A DNA stretch of 23,848 nt from an uncultured Oxalobacteraceae bacterium (GTDB lineage: Bacteria; Pseudomonadota; Gammaproteobacteria; Burkholderiales; Burkholderiaceae). The translations under genes and the position numbers were made by a program. Under the pieces are notes generated by a model, which was not told where the DNA came from, did not search any database, and worked only from the letters and a program-made list of their open reading frames with translations. Each line of letters begins with the position of its first letter. Positions within the stretch are counted from its first letter, which is position 1. The stretch is from contig CAMLFK010000047.1 in the NCBI GenBank assembly GCA_946479255.1, positions 1 through 23,848 on the forward strand, in the 5' to 3' direction. Shown in pieces: positions 15,674-23,248 of the stretch.

Positions 15674-15703
15674 CCCGCCGCCCGGTTTTTCCCGGGCGGC
15701 GGG
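15674..15703 (+). terminator. Strong hairpin between the GH3 and antiporter genes
   Basis: Two 12-bp arms, 15674-15685 and 15692-15703, pair perfectly around a 6-base loop (TTTTTC), nine bases after the GH3 stop. The stem is almost all G and C. No T-run follows on either strand, so it is a terminator-like hairpin rather than a textbook intrinsic terminator. Confidence 0.55.
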
Positions 15704-15714
15704 TCCCCCATCGA

Positions 15715-15720
15715 TATAAT
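15715..15720 (+). promoter_or_regulatory. Consensus -10 box ahead of the Kef-type antiporter
   Basis: TATAAT matches the -10 consensus fully and would start transcription about 25 bases before the antiporter ATG. The expected -35 position falls in the GC hairpin and has no match, so the promoter would need an activator or be weak. Confidence 0.35.
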
Positions 15721-15751
15721 CAGGGCAAGCGCAACCACCCTTGGGTACCGC

Positions 15752-17551
15752 ATGCCTGATCTTCTCCTCACTCCGATCGTCTTCCTGCTCACGGCCGTAC
15801 TGCTGGTGCCGCTGGCCCAACGGCTCGGGTTGGGCTCCGTGCTTGGCTACCTGATCGGCGGCTGCCTGATTGGTCCCTGGGGCCTGCAGCTTATCAACAA
15901 GGTCGAGCTGATCAGCCATGTGGCCGAGATCGGCGTCGTGCTGATGCTGTTCCTCATCGGCCTCGAACTCCAACCGAAGAAATTGCTCGCCATGCGCAAG
16001 CTGGTGCTGGGCGGCGGCGGCCTGCAGATGAGCGCCTGCGGCTTTGTTCTGGCCGGCAGCATGCTGCTGCTGGGCTTGCCCATGGTGGCGGCCATCGTGG
16101 CCGGCGTGGCGCTGGCGCTGTCGTCCACCGCCATCGCCATGCAAAGCATGCAGGAGCGTAATCTCGACAATACCCCGGCCGGCCAGGCTGCCTTCGCCAT
16201 CCTGTTGTTCCAGGATATGGCCGCGATCCCCCTGCTGGTGGTCATTCCGCTGCTGGGTGCGCAAGCCGCCGACTCGGCCGGCTTCAACTGGCCGCTGGCC
16301 GCCGCCGCCGTGTGTGCGGTGCTGGTGCTGGGCCGCTACATCGTGCGGCCGGCCTTGCGCCTGATCGCCAAAACGAATTTGCGCGAAATCTTCACCGCCT
16401 TTGCGCTCTTGCTGGTACTCGGCATCGCCGAACTGATGACCCTGGCCGACCTGTCGATGGGCCTTGGCGCCTTTCTGGCCGGTGTGCTGTTGGCCAGCTC
16501 GGAATACCGCAAGGCGCTTGAAGCCGACCTGGAGCCGTTCAAGGGTTTACTGCTCGGCCTGTTTTTTACCTCGGTCGGCATGTCGATCAATCTCGGCTTG
16601 CTGCGCGAGACGCCGCTGCTGATCGCCACGCTGACGGTCGGCTATGTTGTATTGAAGCTGCTTGTTCTGGCGCTGGTGGCGCGCGCTCTGCCAGTGCCCA
16701 AAGTGCAGCGCTGGCCGTTTGCAGCGCTGCTGGCCCAGGGCAGCGAGTTTGCCTTTGTTGTCTTCGCGGTGGCGGGGGATGCGCGCCTGTTGCCGGCGCA
16801 ATGGAATCAATTGCTGGTGCTGGCCGTTGCGCTGTCGATGGCACTCACGCCGCTGGCGCTCATCGGCACTCATTGGCTGAGCAAGAAGTTGCATGACGCT
16901 CCCCCTCCGCCGCCGGATGAGATCTCGCCCAATGGCGCCGGAGTCATCATCGCCGGCTTCGGGCGGGTGGGACAGATCGCCACGCGCATGTTGCTCGCGT
17001 CCGGCATCCGCGTGACCGTGCTCGATAACGACCCCGAGCTGATCGATCTGCTGCGCCGCTTTGGCCACAAGGTGTTTTACGGCGATGCCACCAGGCTGGA
17101 CTTGCTGCGCGCGGCCGGCGCGGACAAGGCGGTGCTGCTGGTGAACGCGATTGACGATATGGACAGCAGCTTGCGCTTGACCGACCTGGTTCGGCAGCAT
17201 TTTCCCCATCTGAAAATGATCGGCAGGGCGCGCAACATGACGCACTTGTTCGAGCTGCGCGAACGTGGTGTTGAGCTGATCGAACGCGAAACCTTCGAGT
17301 CCGCTTTGCTCATCGGGCAGCACGCTTTGCAGCAGATGGGGATAGACGCCGAGGCGGCCCAGCGCGCCACGACGATTTTCCGTGAGCATAATCTGGCGAC
17401 CATTGAAGCGATCGCCCCGGTGTACCGTGATGAGAAGAAGATGATTTCCATCTCGCAGGCCGCGCGTGAGGAATTGGCGGCGTCGTTTGAGCAGGATAGG
17501 ATTCGGCTAGGGAAGGCGGATGTGAAGCCGGAACAAAAGGTGTCAGGCTAG
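15752..17551 (+). CDS. CPA2-family monovalent cation:proton antiporter with TrkA-N domain (KefB/KefC type)
   Basis: 599 residues, the usual size of KefB/KefC. Residues 1 to about 380 form a multi-helix Na+/H+ exchanger-type membrane domain, with characteristic stretches GSVLGYLIGGCLIGP, ALSSTAIAMQ, LLFQDMAAIPLLV and AQGSEFAFVVFAVAG. A TrkA-N (RCK) NAD-binding domain begins near 397 with IIAGFGRVGQIATRMLL and continues through FYGDATRLDLLRAAGA. Family members efflux K+ in exchange for H+ under electrophile stress, gated by glutathione adducts in KefB/C. No KefF/KefG flavoprotein subunit is encoded nearby, so glutathione gating is uncertain. It stands alone after a strong hairpin. The ribosome site is poor. 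Inner membrane. Confidence 0.9.
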   Translation: MPDLLLTPIVFLLTAVLLVPLAQRLGLGSVLGYLIGGCLIGPWGLQLINKVELISHVAEIGVVLMLFLIGLELQPKKLLAMRKLVLGGGGLQMSACGFVLAGSMLLLGLPMVAAIVAGVALALSSTAIAMQSMQERNLDNTPAGQAAFAILLFQDMAAIPLLVVIPLLGAQAADSAGFNWPLAAAAVCAVLVLGRYIVRPALRLIAKTNLREIFTAFALLLVLGIAELMTLADLSMGLGAFLAGVLLASSEYRKALEADLEPFKGLLLGLFFTSVGMSINLGLLRETPLLIATLTVGYVVLKLLVLALVARALPVPKVQRWPFAALLAQGSEFAFVVFAVAGDARLLPAQWNQLLVLAVALSMALTPLALIGTHWLSKKLHDAPPPPPDEISPNGAGVIIAGFGRVGQIATRMLLASGIRVTVLDNDPELIDLLRRFGHKVFYGDATRLDLLRAAGADKAVLLVNAIDDMDSSLRLTDLVRQHFPHLKMIGRARNMTHLFELRERGVELIERETFESALLIGQHALQQMGIDAEAAQRATTIFREHNLATIEAIAPVYRDEKKMISISQAAREELAASFEQDRIRLGKADVKPEQKVSG

Positions 17552-17582
17552 CTTCGCGGGTGCCCGTGTGCCTATTTGCCGA

Positions 17583-18092
17583 CTACGGATTTGAAGGCTT
17601 GAGAATCTTCAAGAGTGATGCCTTTTCCAAGGTTGGATAAGAGATGTTCGCAATTCTGTAGCGCCCGCCGATTTTGGCCATCGAATATTCAATCTTTATC
17701 CGCTCGCGGCTAGATGGATACTCAAACTCAACGCTCACTTTTCCTGGTGCGCCACCCTTCACCGTCAGGCCAGACGCGCCAGGATCTTGCGAGGCGAACA
17801 GTGGATCGAAATCGAGCTTGCAGACTTCTTTCGTTTTCCGATTACAGTCTGCTTCCTTCAGCAAAAGCGAAACGAGCGATGGTGCAAAATATCGTTGAAG
17901 TATGGGTTTGCTTTGAGCTTCGATCCCCGGCCCGAATGCGCCTTGCGAGCCGACGATAGCTTGCCATCCGAAATCTTTGTAGAGTCGAACGACGACATCG
18001 GCTTCCTGATGCTGGACAGGTGCGGCGTGCCCCACGGCTGCGACTGCAAGCAAGCCGCTAGTAAGTGCGTGCTTTAAGACGGTACGGAGCAT
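17583..18092 (-). CDS. Small exported protein, possibly DUF3828-like
   Basis: 169 residues from the ATG at 18092; a longer reading to 18155 would hide the signal peptide. Residues 1-24 (MLRTVLKHALTSGLLAVAAVGHA) are a signal sequence, with no lipobox cysteine. The mature part contains YFAPSLVSLLLKEADC, KLDFDPLFASQD and a beta-rich end, and has two cysteines (DCNRKTKEVC) that could bridge. The FDPLFASQD pattern recalls DUF3828 proteins, but I am not certain of the family. Base composition is lower in GC than its neighbours, a possible sign of transfer. It converges with the antiporter gene, 31 bases apart. Its function is unknown; periplasmic location is likely. Confidence 0.6.
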   Translation of the reverse strand: MLRTVLKHALTSGLLAVAAVGHAAPVQHQEADVVVRLYKDFGWQAIVGSQGAFGPGIEAQSKPILQRYFAPSLVSLLLKEADCNRKTKEVCKLDFDPLFASQDPGASGLTVKGGAPGKVSVEFEYPSSRERIKIEYSMAKIGGRYRIANISYPTLEKASLLKILKPSNP

Positions 18093-18165
18093 AGTTGTGC
18101 TTCCCTTGATCGCTAATCGGATCTTGCAGCGTCCCAACAATAGCAGTATGTCCATGTGCCTGTGT

Positions 18166-18196
18166 AAAAAAAAAGGCCGCGCAATGCGCGGCCTTT
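18166..18196 (-). terminator. Intrinsic terminator of the SRPBCC gene
   Basis: An 11-bp perfect stem (AAAGGCCGCGC and GCGCGGCCTTT) with a 3-base AAT loop lies 19 bases after the SRPBCC stop. On the minus strand it runs straight into nine T residues (18166-18174). It also stands just upstream of the small exported protein gene and separates the two transcripts. Confidence 0.85.
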
Positions 18197-18215
18197 AAGC
18201 GATTCAGCTTGAATA

Positions 18216-18779
18216 TCAATGCGTCACGCGGCCTTCCTTGTCGCTGATCGTGCCGCGCCATGCCCCGGTTTCCTGGCCGCGCTTTTCAATCATTTCTTTG
18301 AAGCGCTTGAGGTTGTTACGTGCCTCCAGGCGCACGGCACCCAGCACGTCGCCGATCTGCTCAACCGCGTCGGTCGGCTCGTACTTCAATTCCAGCACGA
18401 TGCGGCTGCGCGAGTTCGACAAGTTCTTGAAGGTCACCACGCCGCTGTTGGGCGTGCCCGTGGTGCTGCGCCATTCGATGCGCTGGTCGGGAATCTGCTC
18501 GACGATTTCGGCATCCCACTCGATTGGTTTGCCCATCACGTCGGCCTTCCAGTGCAGGCGCTTGTCGTCGAGCTGCTTGATTTCATGCACGCTTTCCATG
18601 AACGATGGGAACTGCTCGAACTGGGTCCATTGATCGTAGGCCACGCGAACCGGCACGTTGACATCGATCGATTCGCGCACGGTCGAGCCGGTGCTGCCGA
18701 GACTGCTCTTGTTCATCCTTTTAGCCAGATAGGCGCCACCAAGCGCCAGTGCTGCTACGCCAATGATTCGAGTAAGCAT
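18216..18779 (-). CDS. Membrane-anchored SRPBCC-family protein (polyketide cyclase/dehydrase-like)
   Basis: 187 residues; the ATG at 18779 is preceded by GGAGAAATC, a good ribosome site. Residues 1-20 (MLTRIIGVAALALGGAYLAK) form a membrane segment or uncleaved signal anchor. Residues about 35-175 match the SRPBCC/START helix-grip fold in its cyclase/dehydrase form: ESIDVNVPVRVAYDQWTQFEQFPSFM, then VHEIKQLDDKRLHWKADVMGKPIEWDAEI and RIEWRSTTGTPNSGVV. Such proteins bind hydrophobic ligands, and bacterial versions of this kind are often linked to stress or envelope functions, but the ligand cannot be told. The gene is monocistronic, with its own strong terminator. Confidence 0.85.
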   Translation of the reverse strand: MLTRIIGVAALALGGAYLAKRMNKSSLGSTGSTVRESIDVNVPVRVAYDQWTQFEQFPSFMESVHEIKQLDDKRLHWKADVMGKPIEWDAEIVEQIPDQRIEWRSTTGTPNSGVVTFKNLSNSRSRIVLELKYEPTDAVEQIGDVLGAVRLEARNNLKRFKEMIEKRGQETGAWRGTISDKEGRVTH

Positions 18780-18939
18780 GATTTCTCCTTATTACTGTTG
18801 GGGGATGTTCCGAGTGCGGTGGCCGCGACGCGCCAAGGCGACCGTAAAGACCCATCGTAGTCTCATCGATACTATTTCGGCATCGGCTCACTTGCAGGCG
18901 ACTTGTAGGACCGGTCCTGCAAGGTTGACGCATAAAAAC

Positions 18940-18971
18940 AAAAAGGGCCGTGCAATGCACGCCCCCTTTTT
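18940..18971 (-). terminator. Intrinsic terminator of the TonB receptor gene
   Basis: The arms at 18940-18953 and 18957-18971 pair through AAAAAGGG with CCCTTTTT and CGTGC with GCACG around an AAT loop, with one small internal bulge. On the minus strand T-rich sequence follows. It lies 27 bases after the receptor stop. The A- and T-rich ends mean that it may work in both directions. Confidence 0.75.
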
Positions 18972-18997
18972 CTTTGTGTTATGACAGCTTCGGTGTC

Positions 18998-21922
18998 TTA
19001 GAACTTGTACTCAGCGGACAGACGGTAGCTGCGGCCCTGGACGTCGGCGATACTGGTGAGGTAACCGGCGTACAAGTTGTTGGCAACCATCGGTGGATTC
19101 ACATCGGCGATGTTGTTGACGCCGAAGTTGACGCTCAGGTTCTTGGAGACGATGTAAGCGGTGCTCAGGTTCCATTGGCTGTAGTGCTTGACCGAGTTCA
19201 GCGTCGCGCCAGGGCGTGGCGTCAGATCGCGCAGGCCGGTGCTGTAGCGCTGCGAGAGCTGGGCACGGAACGGACCTTTCCTCCAGCCGAACGATGCAGT
19301 GTGCTTCCAGCGGAAGATAATCTGCGGCATGCCGGCCAGGCCGGCGTTCGGACCCGCGCCGCCGAAACGGCCGTCGTTGGTGAGGATGCCGATGTTCTGC
19401 AGCCACTGGCCACCGGCTTCCGACGTGAATTCATATTTGTCGTAGAAGGTGCCATCGAGCTTGGCGTCGAAGGTGCCGTACGAGGTGGTCGGGATGCGGT
19501 AGCTGGCCGCCAGGTCGACGCCGCGGATGCGGGTCTCGCCGCGGTTGGCCTGGCTGGCGATGATGTAGTCGATCGTGCCATCGGTGTTGCGGATGATCTG
19601 GTCGGCATACTTGCCCGGCTGCTGCTGAATCTCGGCCAGGGTGACGGCACCGAGCTGGTCGCGCAGGTGCAGGCCCCAGTAGTCGAGCGAGATCGACAGG
19701 TTCTTGATCGGCTCGAACACCGCGCCGAACGAGAAGCCCTTCGATTTTTCCGGCTTCAGGAAGGTGTTGTTAGGCGACTTGGTCCAGTAGTTGGTCAGGA
19801 CGTTGCAAACCTGGTCGAAGGTGTAGCCCGACACCGGGGCGCCGGTATTGGAGATGGTCGGCGTGCGGCTTGGGCACAGGACCGGATCGTCCATGGTCTG
19901 GTTACGCACTTCCGGCGTCGGATTCTGGATGTCCATGATCGACGGCGCGCGGAAACCGGTCGACAGCGAGCTGCGCAGCACCAGGTTCGACAGCGGCTGC
20001 CAGCGGGCCGCCAGCTTCGGATTGACCGTGGTTTGCTTCAGGTCGGCATAGTGGTCGGCACGCACCGCGCCGTTGAGCGAGAAGGTCTTGGTGAGCGGCG
20101 CTTCGACTTCCATCAGCAGCGAGGAAATGTCGCGGTGCAGCTTCTTTTCGACGCCGCTCGGGGTCTCGCCGACCAGGTCGTGCTTGGTGATGTTGCCGGA
20201 GGCATCGACCGCATACGAGCCGTTGGCCAGCTTGGCGACCAGGTCCATCGGCGCCGCACCCACCCGGGCCGCATCGCGCCGCAGTTCGCCCGATACCGCC
20301 AGGGTCATGGCACCGCCGCCCAGGTCCCACAGTTCTTTCGAGACGGTCAGGTCGGCCGACTGGTTGTACGCCTTGTTGAGGCGGTACGTGTAGTCGCGCA
20401 TGTTGATGCTGTTGAGGTACTCAGCGCCAGCGTCGTCCTGCAGGCCGAACGGGTTCAAGATGCCCTTGTCGAAACCTTCCTGCGCCTTGGAGTACAGGAT
20501 GTAGCCGCTGCCGGCGCGGGTGTCGCGCTTGGACACGCCGTAGTTGACCCCGGCGCGGTAGTCCCAGCCCCACACATCGCCTTCGGCGGAGAGCACGATG
20601 CGGTCGTTGGTCTGTTCGTCGTTACGGTAAGCCGAACCGAGTTCCGCCGGCCCCCACTGGAAGTAGATCGGACGGTTGTTCATGTTCAGCTTGCTGACCG
20701 TGCCGGGCGTCCTGGTCGGGTCGATGAACATGGCCGGGTTGTTGGTGCCGCCGTTATTCGGGCCCACCACTTGCACGGCCGGGGTGATGCCGGCGCCAGG
20801 GTAGAAGCGGCTGGTCGACGGCAGCGAGTAGGTGGTGAACGGCGCGGTGTTGCCAGGCAGCTGCAGGCCGCGAAATTTCTGCACGGTGAACTGGGCGTGC
20901 ATCACCTCCAGGTCGAGCTTGTGGCCATTCTTCAGGTTCCAGCTGGCGCGGCCGCTGATATTGGTGATTTCGCTGCCGTCGGTGACGGCGTTGTAGTACA
21001 ACGGATCGCGGTAGCAGCCCGGCTGGTAGACCGGCGGGGTGTTGACGCTGGTCGCGCCCAGGGTGGCGCGCGAGTACGGCGCCACGCAGCCGGTGGCAAA
21101 TGCCGGGTTGTAATTGGAGTTGCTGTTGCGCGCGAAGCCGAAGTTGGCGATCGGGCTCGGGCTGCGGTTTTCCGGCAACAGGCCGAGACCCAGGCCGTTG
21201 AGCGTTTCCCGCATGAGCTCCGGATCGAACAGTTCAGGACGCGAACCCTGGAACAGCGCCGATTTCTTCTGGTGGTCAACCGCGATATAGGCGTTGTAGC
21301 CATCGCTGCCCAGGTCGCCGAAGCCGGCGATCGCGCCGATCGACTTGGTTACGCCGCCGCCCGAGACTTCAGGACGGTTGTAGTCGAGCTTGATGGCGGC
21401 ACCCTTGTAGCCACGCTTGGTCCACAGGTTCAGCACGCCGCCGATGGCGTCCGCGCCATAGATCGAGGAGGCGCCGTCGTTCAGGGTTTCGGTGCGGTCC
21501 AGGGCCATGCGGGGCATGACGTTGATCGATACGTACTGGTCTTGCAGCGGCTCGTTGGCCAGGCGGCGGCCGTTGAGCAGGGTCAGGGTGCGCATCGGGC
21601 CCAGGCCGCGCAGGTTGGTCACGGGACCGGCCGCGCCCGAGTTGGTACCCAGCGACAGCGATTGCGGCATTTCCAGGACCAGATCCTTGAGCTCGGTGTG
21701 GCCGCGCGCTTCCAGTTCGCTTGCCTTGATGGTCGTCACCGGCATGGCGCCTTCATCCGCTACGCGGCGGATCAGCGAGCCGGTTACGATCACGGCTTGC
21801 ACCGCCGGTTCGGCGGCCGGAGCCGCGCTCTGGGCGGCGGCCTGTCCGCTCATTTGCAGCAGCGCTACCGTCACCGCCGAGGCGATGCCCAGCTTGCGGA
21901 AGGGGGGAATGTGGGGTGTCAT
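18998..21922 (-). CDS. TonB-dependent outer-membrane receptor
   Basis: 974 residues from the ATG at 21922 (AGGAGA ribosome site); an in-frame TTG six bases earlier is less likely. Residues 1-30 are a signal peptide ending GQAAAQ. A TonB-box-like VIVTGSLIRR stretch follows at about 44-53, then the plug domain with LKDLVLEMP, TNLRGLG, RTLTLLNGRR and the hallmark NDGASSIYGADAIGGVLNL. The 22-strand barrel fills the rest and ends with the aromatic residue needed for outer-membrane insertion (LSAEYKF). The long barrel and the regulated promoter fit a carbohydrate or other large-substrate transporter rather than a siderophore receptor, but no substrate signature is visible. No TonB/ExbBD genes or inner-membrane transporter are adjacent. 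The promoter has a palindrome near +1. Confidence 0.93.
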   Translation of the reverse strand: MTPHIPPFRKLGIASAVTVALLQMSGQAAAQSAAPAAEPAVQAVIVTGSLIRRVADEGAMPVTTIKASELEARGHTELKDLVLEMPQSLSLGTNSGAAGPVTNLRGLGPMRTLTLLNGRRLANEPLQDQYVSINVMPRMALDRTETLNDGASSIYGADAIGGVLNLWTKRGYKGAAIKLDYNRPEVSGGGVTKSIGAIAGFGDLGSDGYNAYIAVDHQKKSALFQGSRPELFDPELMRETLNGLGLGLLPENRSPSPIANFGFARNSNSNYNPAFATGCVAPYSRATLGATSVNTPPVYQPGCYRDPLYYNAVTDGSEITNISGRASWNLKNGHKLDLEVMHAQFTVQKFRGLQLPGNTAPFTTYSLPSTSRFYPGAGITPAVQVVGPNNGGTNNPAMFIDPTRTPGTVSKLNMNNRPIYFQWGPAELGSAYRNDEQTNDRIVLSAEGDVWGWDYRAGVNYGVSKRDTRAGSGYILYSKAQEGFDKGILNPFGLQDDAGAEYLNSINMRDYTYRLNKAYNQSADLTVSKELWDLGGGAMTLAVSGELRRDAARVGAAPMDLVAKLANGSYAVDASGNITKHDLVGETPSGVEKKLHRDISSLLMEVEAPLTKTFSLNGAVRADHYADLKQTTVNPKLAARWQPLSNLVLRSSLSTGFRAPSIMDIQNPTPEVRNQTMDDPVLCPSRTPTISNTGAPVSGYTFDQVCNVLTNYWTKSPNNTFLKPEKSKGFSFGAVFEPIKNLSISLDYWGLHLRDQLGAVTLAEIQQQPGKYADQIIRNTDGTIDYIIASQANRGETRIRGVDLAASYRIPTTSYGTFDAKLDGTFYDKYEFTSEAGGQWLQNIGILTNDGRFGGAGPNAGLAGMPQIIFRWKHTASFGWRKGPFRAQLSQRYSTGLRDLTPRPGATLNSVKHYSQWNLSTAYIVSKNLSVNFGVNNIADVNPPMVANNLYAGYLTSIADVQGRSYRLSAEYKF

Positions 21923-21982
21923 CAGCAAAGTCTCCTGGCGTGGTTGATCGGTGACTTAATTGGCACGATCAATTTGATTTAG

Positions 21983-21993
21983 TGGTACTACCA
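21983..21993. promoter_or_regulatory. TGGTA-n-TACCA palindrome at the TonB receptor start site, repressor operator candidate
   Basis: A perfect 5+5 bp inverted repeat with one central base lies three bases downstream of the predicted -10 box, close to +1. TGGT...ACCA half-sites are typical of GntR/HutC-family sugar regulators such as DasR and NagR, so a sugar-responsive repressor is a reasonable guess. Confidence 0.45.
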
Positions 21994-21995
21994 GA

Positions 21996-22024
21996 ATAGT
22001 AAATTGGCCAGACCGCCTTAACAA
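21996..22024 (-). promoter_or_regulatory. Sigma-70 type promoter of the TonB receptor gene
   Basis: On the minus strand, -35 TTGTTA (22019-22024) and -10 TACTAT (21996-22001) are 17 bases apart, each four of six to consensus. It lies about 75 bases before the receptor ATG in an AT-rich stretch. Confidence 0.5.
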
Positions 22025-22075
22025 CCATTTATTGAGACTTTTGGATAAAAATTGTTCTGTACGTGGTCAAAAACG

Positions 22076-22098
22076 CAAAAACCACGCTTTTGTCGTGG
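22076..22098 (-). terminator. Terminator of the histidine kinase operon
   Basis: A CCACG/CGTGG stem (22082-22086 and 22094-22098) with a 7-base loop lies seven bases after the kinase stop. On the minus strand it is followed by two T-runs. The stem is short (5 bp) but the T-tract is good. Confidence 0.55.
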
Positions 22099-22105
22099 CC
22101 ATTCA

Positions 22106-23248
22106 TTAAATGTTGATCACGAAGCAAGCTCCCGCGCCGATCGAACGCACGTAGCGAACGGTGCCGCCATTGCGATGCACCAGCTGGCGCACCATCGCCA
22201 GGCCGATGCCGCTGCCGCCGGGTTTGGTGGAAAAGAAGGGCATGAAGATCTGTTCGGCCAGGTCTTCCGGCACCCCCGGGCCGTTGTCGCGCACTTCGAT
22301 CCGCAGGCGGCCCCCGCGCGCCAGGCGCACGCTGAGCGCGACTTCCGGCTCGGCCAGGTGAGCGCTAGCTTCCTCGGCGTTCATGAGCAGGCTCATCAAG
22401 GCTTGTTCCAGCTGGCCGGCATCGGCCAGCAGCGCCAGCGACTCCGGTTCGACCACGAAGCTGGCACGCCCGCCGCGCGCCAGCCAGCGTGGTCCGGCCA
22501 GGGCTTCCATCCGCGCACACAGGCGGGCCAGGTCGATACGCTGCGGCGCTGCCTCCGGCACGCTGGCCAGCTGGCGGTAGCCGCTGACAAAGCGCGTCAG
22601 GCTGTCGGCGCGGCGGCCGATTGCGTCCAGTGCGATGTCCAGGTCATTGGCCACGTCTTGTGCAATGGCGCCACGCACGCTCTTCACCAGTTCGCGCGAG
22701 GTATGCGAGAGCGAAGCCACCGGGGTCAGCGAGTTCATGATCTCGTGGGTCAGCACGTGCACCAGCTTTTGCCAGGCCTGCATGGCTTCGGCTTCCAGCT
22801 CGTCTTCGACCGGCATCAGCGCCACCAGCTGCTGGGGTGCGCCGTCCACCGTCAGCACGGCGGCGCTGGCCATCGCCCGCTCGCTGCCACGCTCGGTGTC
22901 GAAGCCGATCAGGCGGCGCTGGCCGCCCGCCAGTCCGGCCAGGTCTGTGCCCAGCTGCCCCGCATCGACGGCGCGTCCCGGCGCCAGCAGGCGGCGCGCG
23001 CTGACATTGAGCGCTTCTAATGTATGCGGCGCCGCGGCGCCGACGCGAAACAGGGCGACCGGTGCGAATTCAAGCTGGGCCTCCAGCGCCAGCGCGCGCG
23101 CCGCCATCGATGGTGTGCTCGCGGCTTGTTCCAAGGGCAGCTGGCTGTGCCTGATTGCGCGGCGCGCCCTTTGACACATCCACAGGCCGGCGCCGAACAT
23201 CAGTGCGCCGGCTATCACCGCGCCTATGGCGAGCATGTCAAAGGCCAT
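22106..23248 (-). CDS. NtrY-like sensor histidine kinase
   Basis: 380 residues from the ATG at 23248, which overlaps the end of the regulator gene by 11 bases; the ribosome site is weak, so translation is probably coupled. Residues 5-24 form the only membrane segment, so there is no large periplasmic sensor. A PAS-like region lies at about 55-150. The dimerisation H-box is HEIMNSLTPVASL with phospho-acceptor His168. The ATPase domain has N-box Asn290 (LLMNAEEA), G1 DNGPGVP (321-327) and G2 GGSGIGLAMV (344-352). It pairs with a sigma-54 activator encoded directly upstream. HEIMNSLTP is characteristic of the NtrY-type kinases that phosphorylate NtrC-type regulators. The signal is unknown. Confidence 0.9.
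   Translation of the reverse strand: MAFDMLAIGAVIAGALMFGAGLWMCQRARRAIRHSQLPLEQAASTPSMAARALALEAQLEFAPVALFRVGAAAPHTLEALNVSARRLLAPGRAVDAGQLGTDLAGLAGGQRRLIGFDTERGSERAMASAAVLTVDGAPQQLVALMPVEDELEAEAMQAWQKLVHVLTHEIMNSLTPVASLSHTSRELVKSVRGAIAQDVANDLDIALDAIGRRADSLTRFVSGYRQLASVPEAAPQRIDLARLCARMEALAGPRWLARGGRASFVVEPESLALLADAGQLEQALMSLLMNAEEASAHLAEPEVALSVRLARGGRLRIEVRDNGPGVPEDLAEQIFMPFFSTKPGGSGIGLAMVRQLVHRNGGTVRYVRSIGAGACFVINI

Noticed and set aside
21959..21976. TTGGCACGATC, like the -24 half of a sigma-54 promoter, on the plus strand
   Set aside because: The -12 half lacks the required GC at the right spacing, and the site points at the convergent kinase gene rather than at a gene start.
18950..21982. 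A 1010-codon open frame on the plus strand
   Set aside because: It lies opposite the TonB receptor gene and arises from its GC-rich third positions. It has low-complexity Arg/Val/Gly/His composition and no recognisable domain, whereas the minus strand has all receptor motifs.
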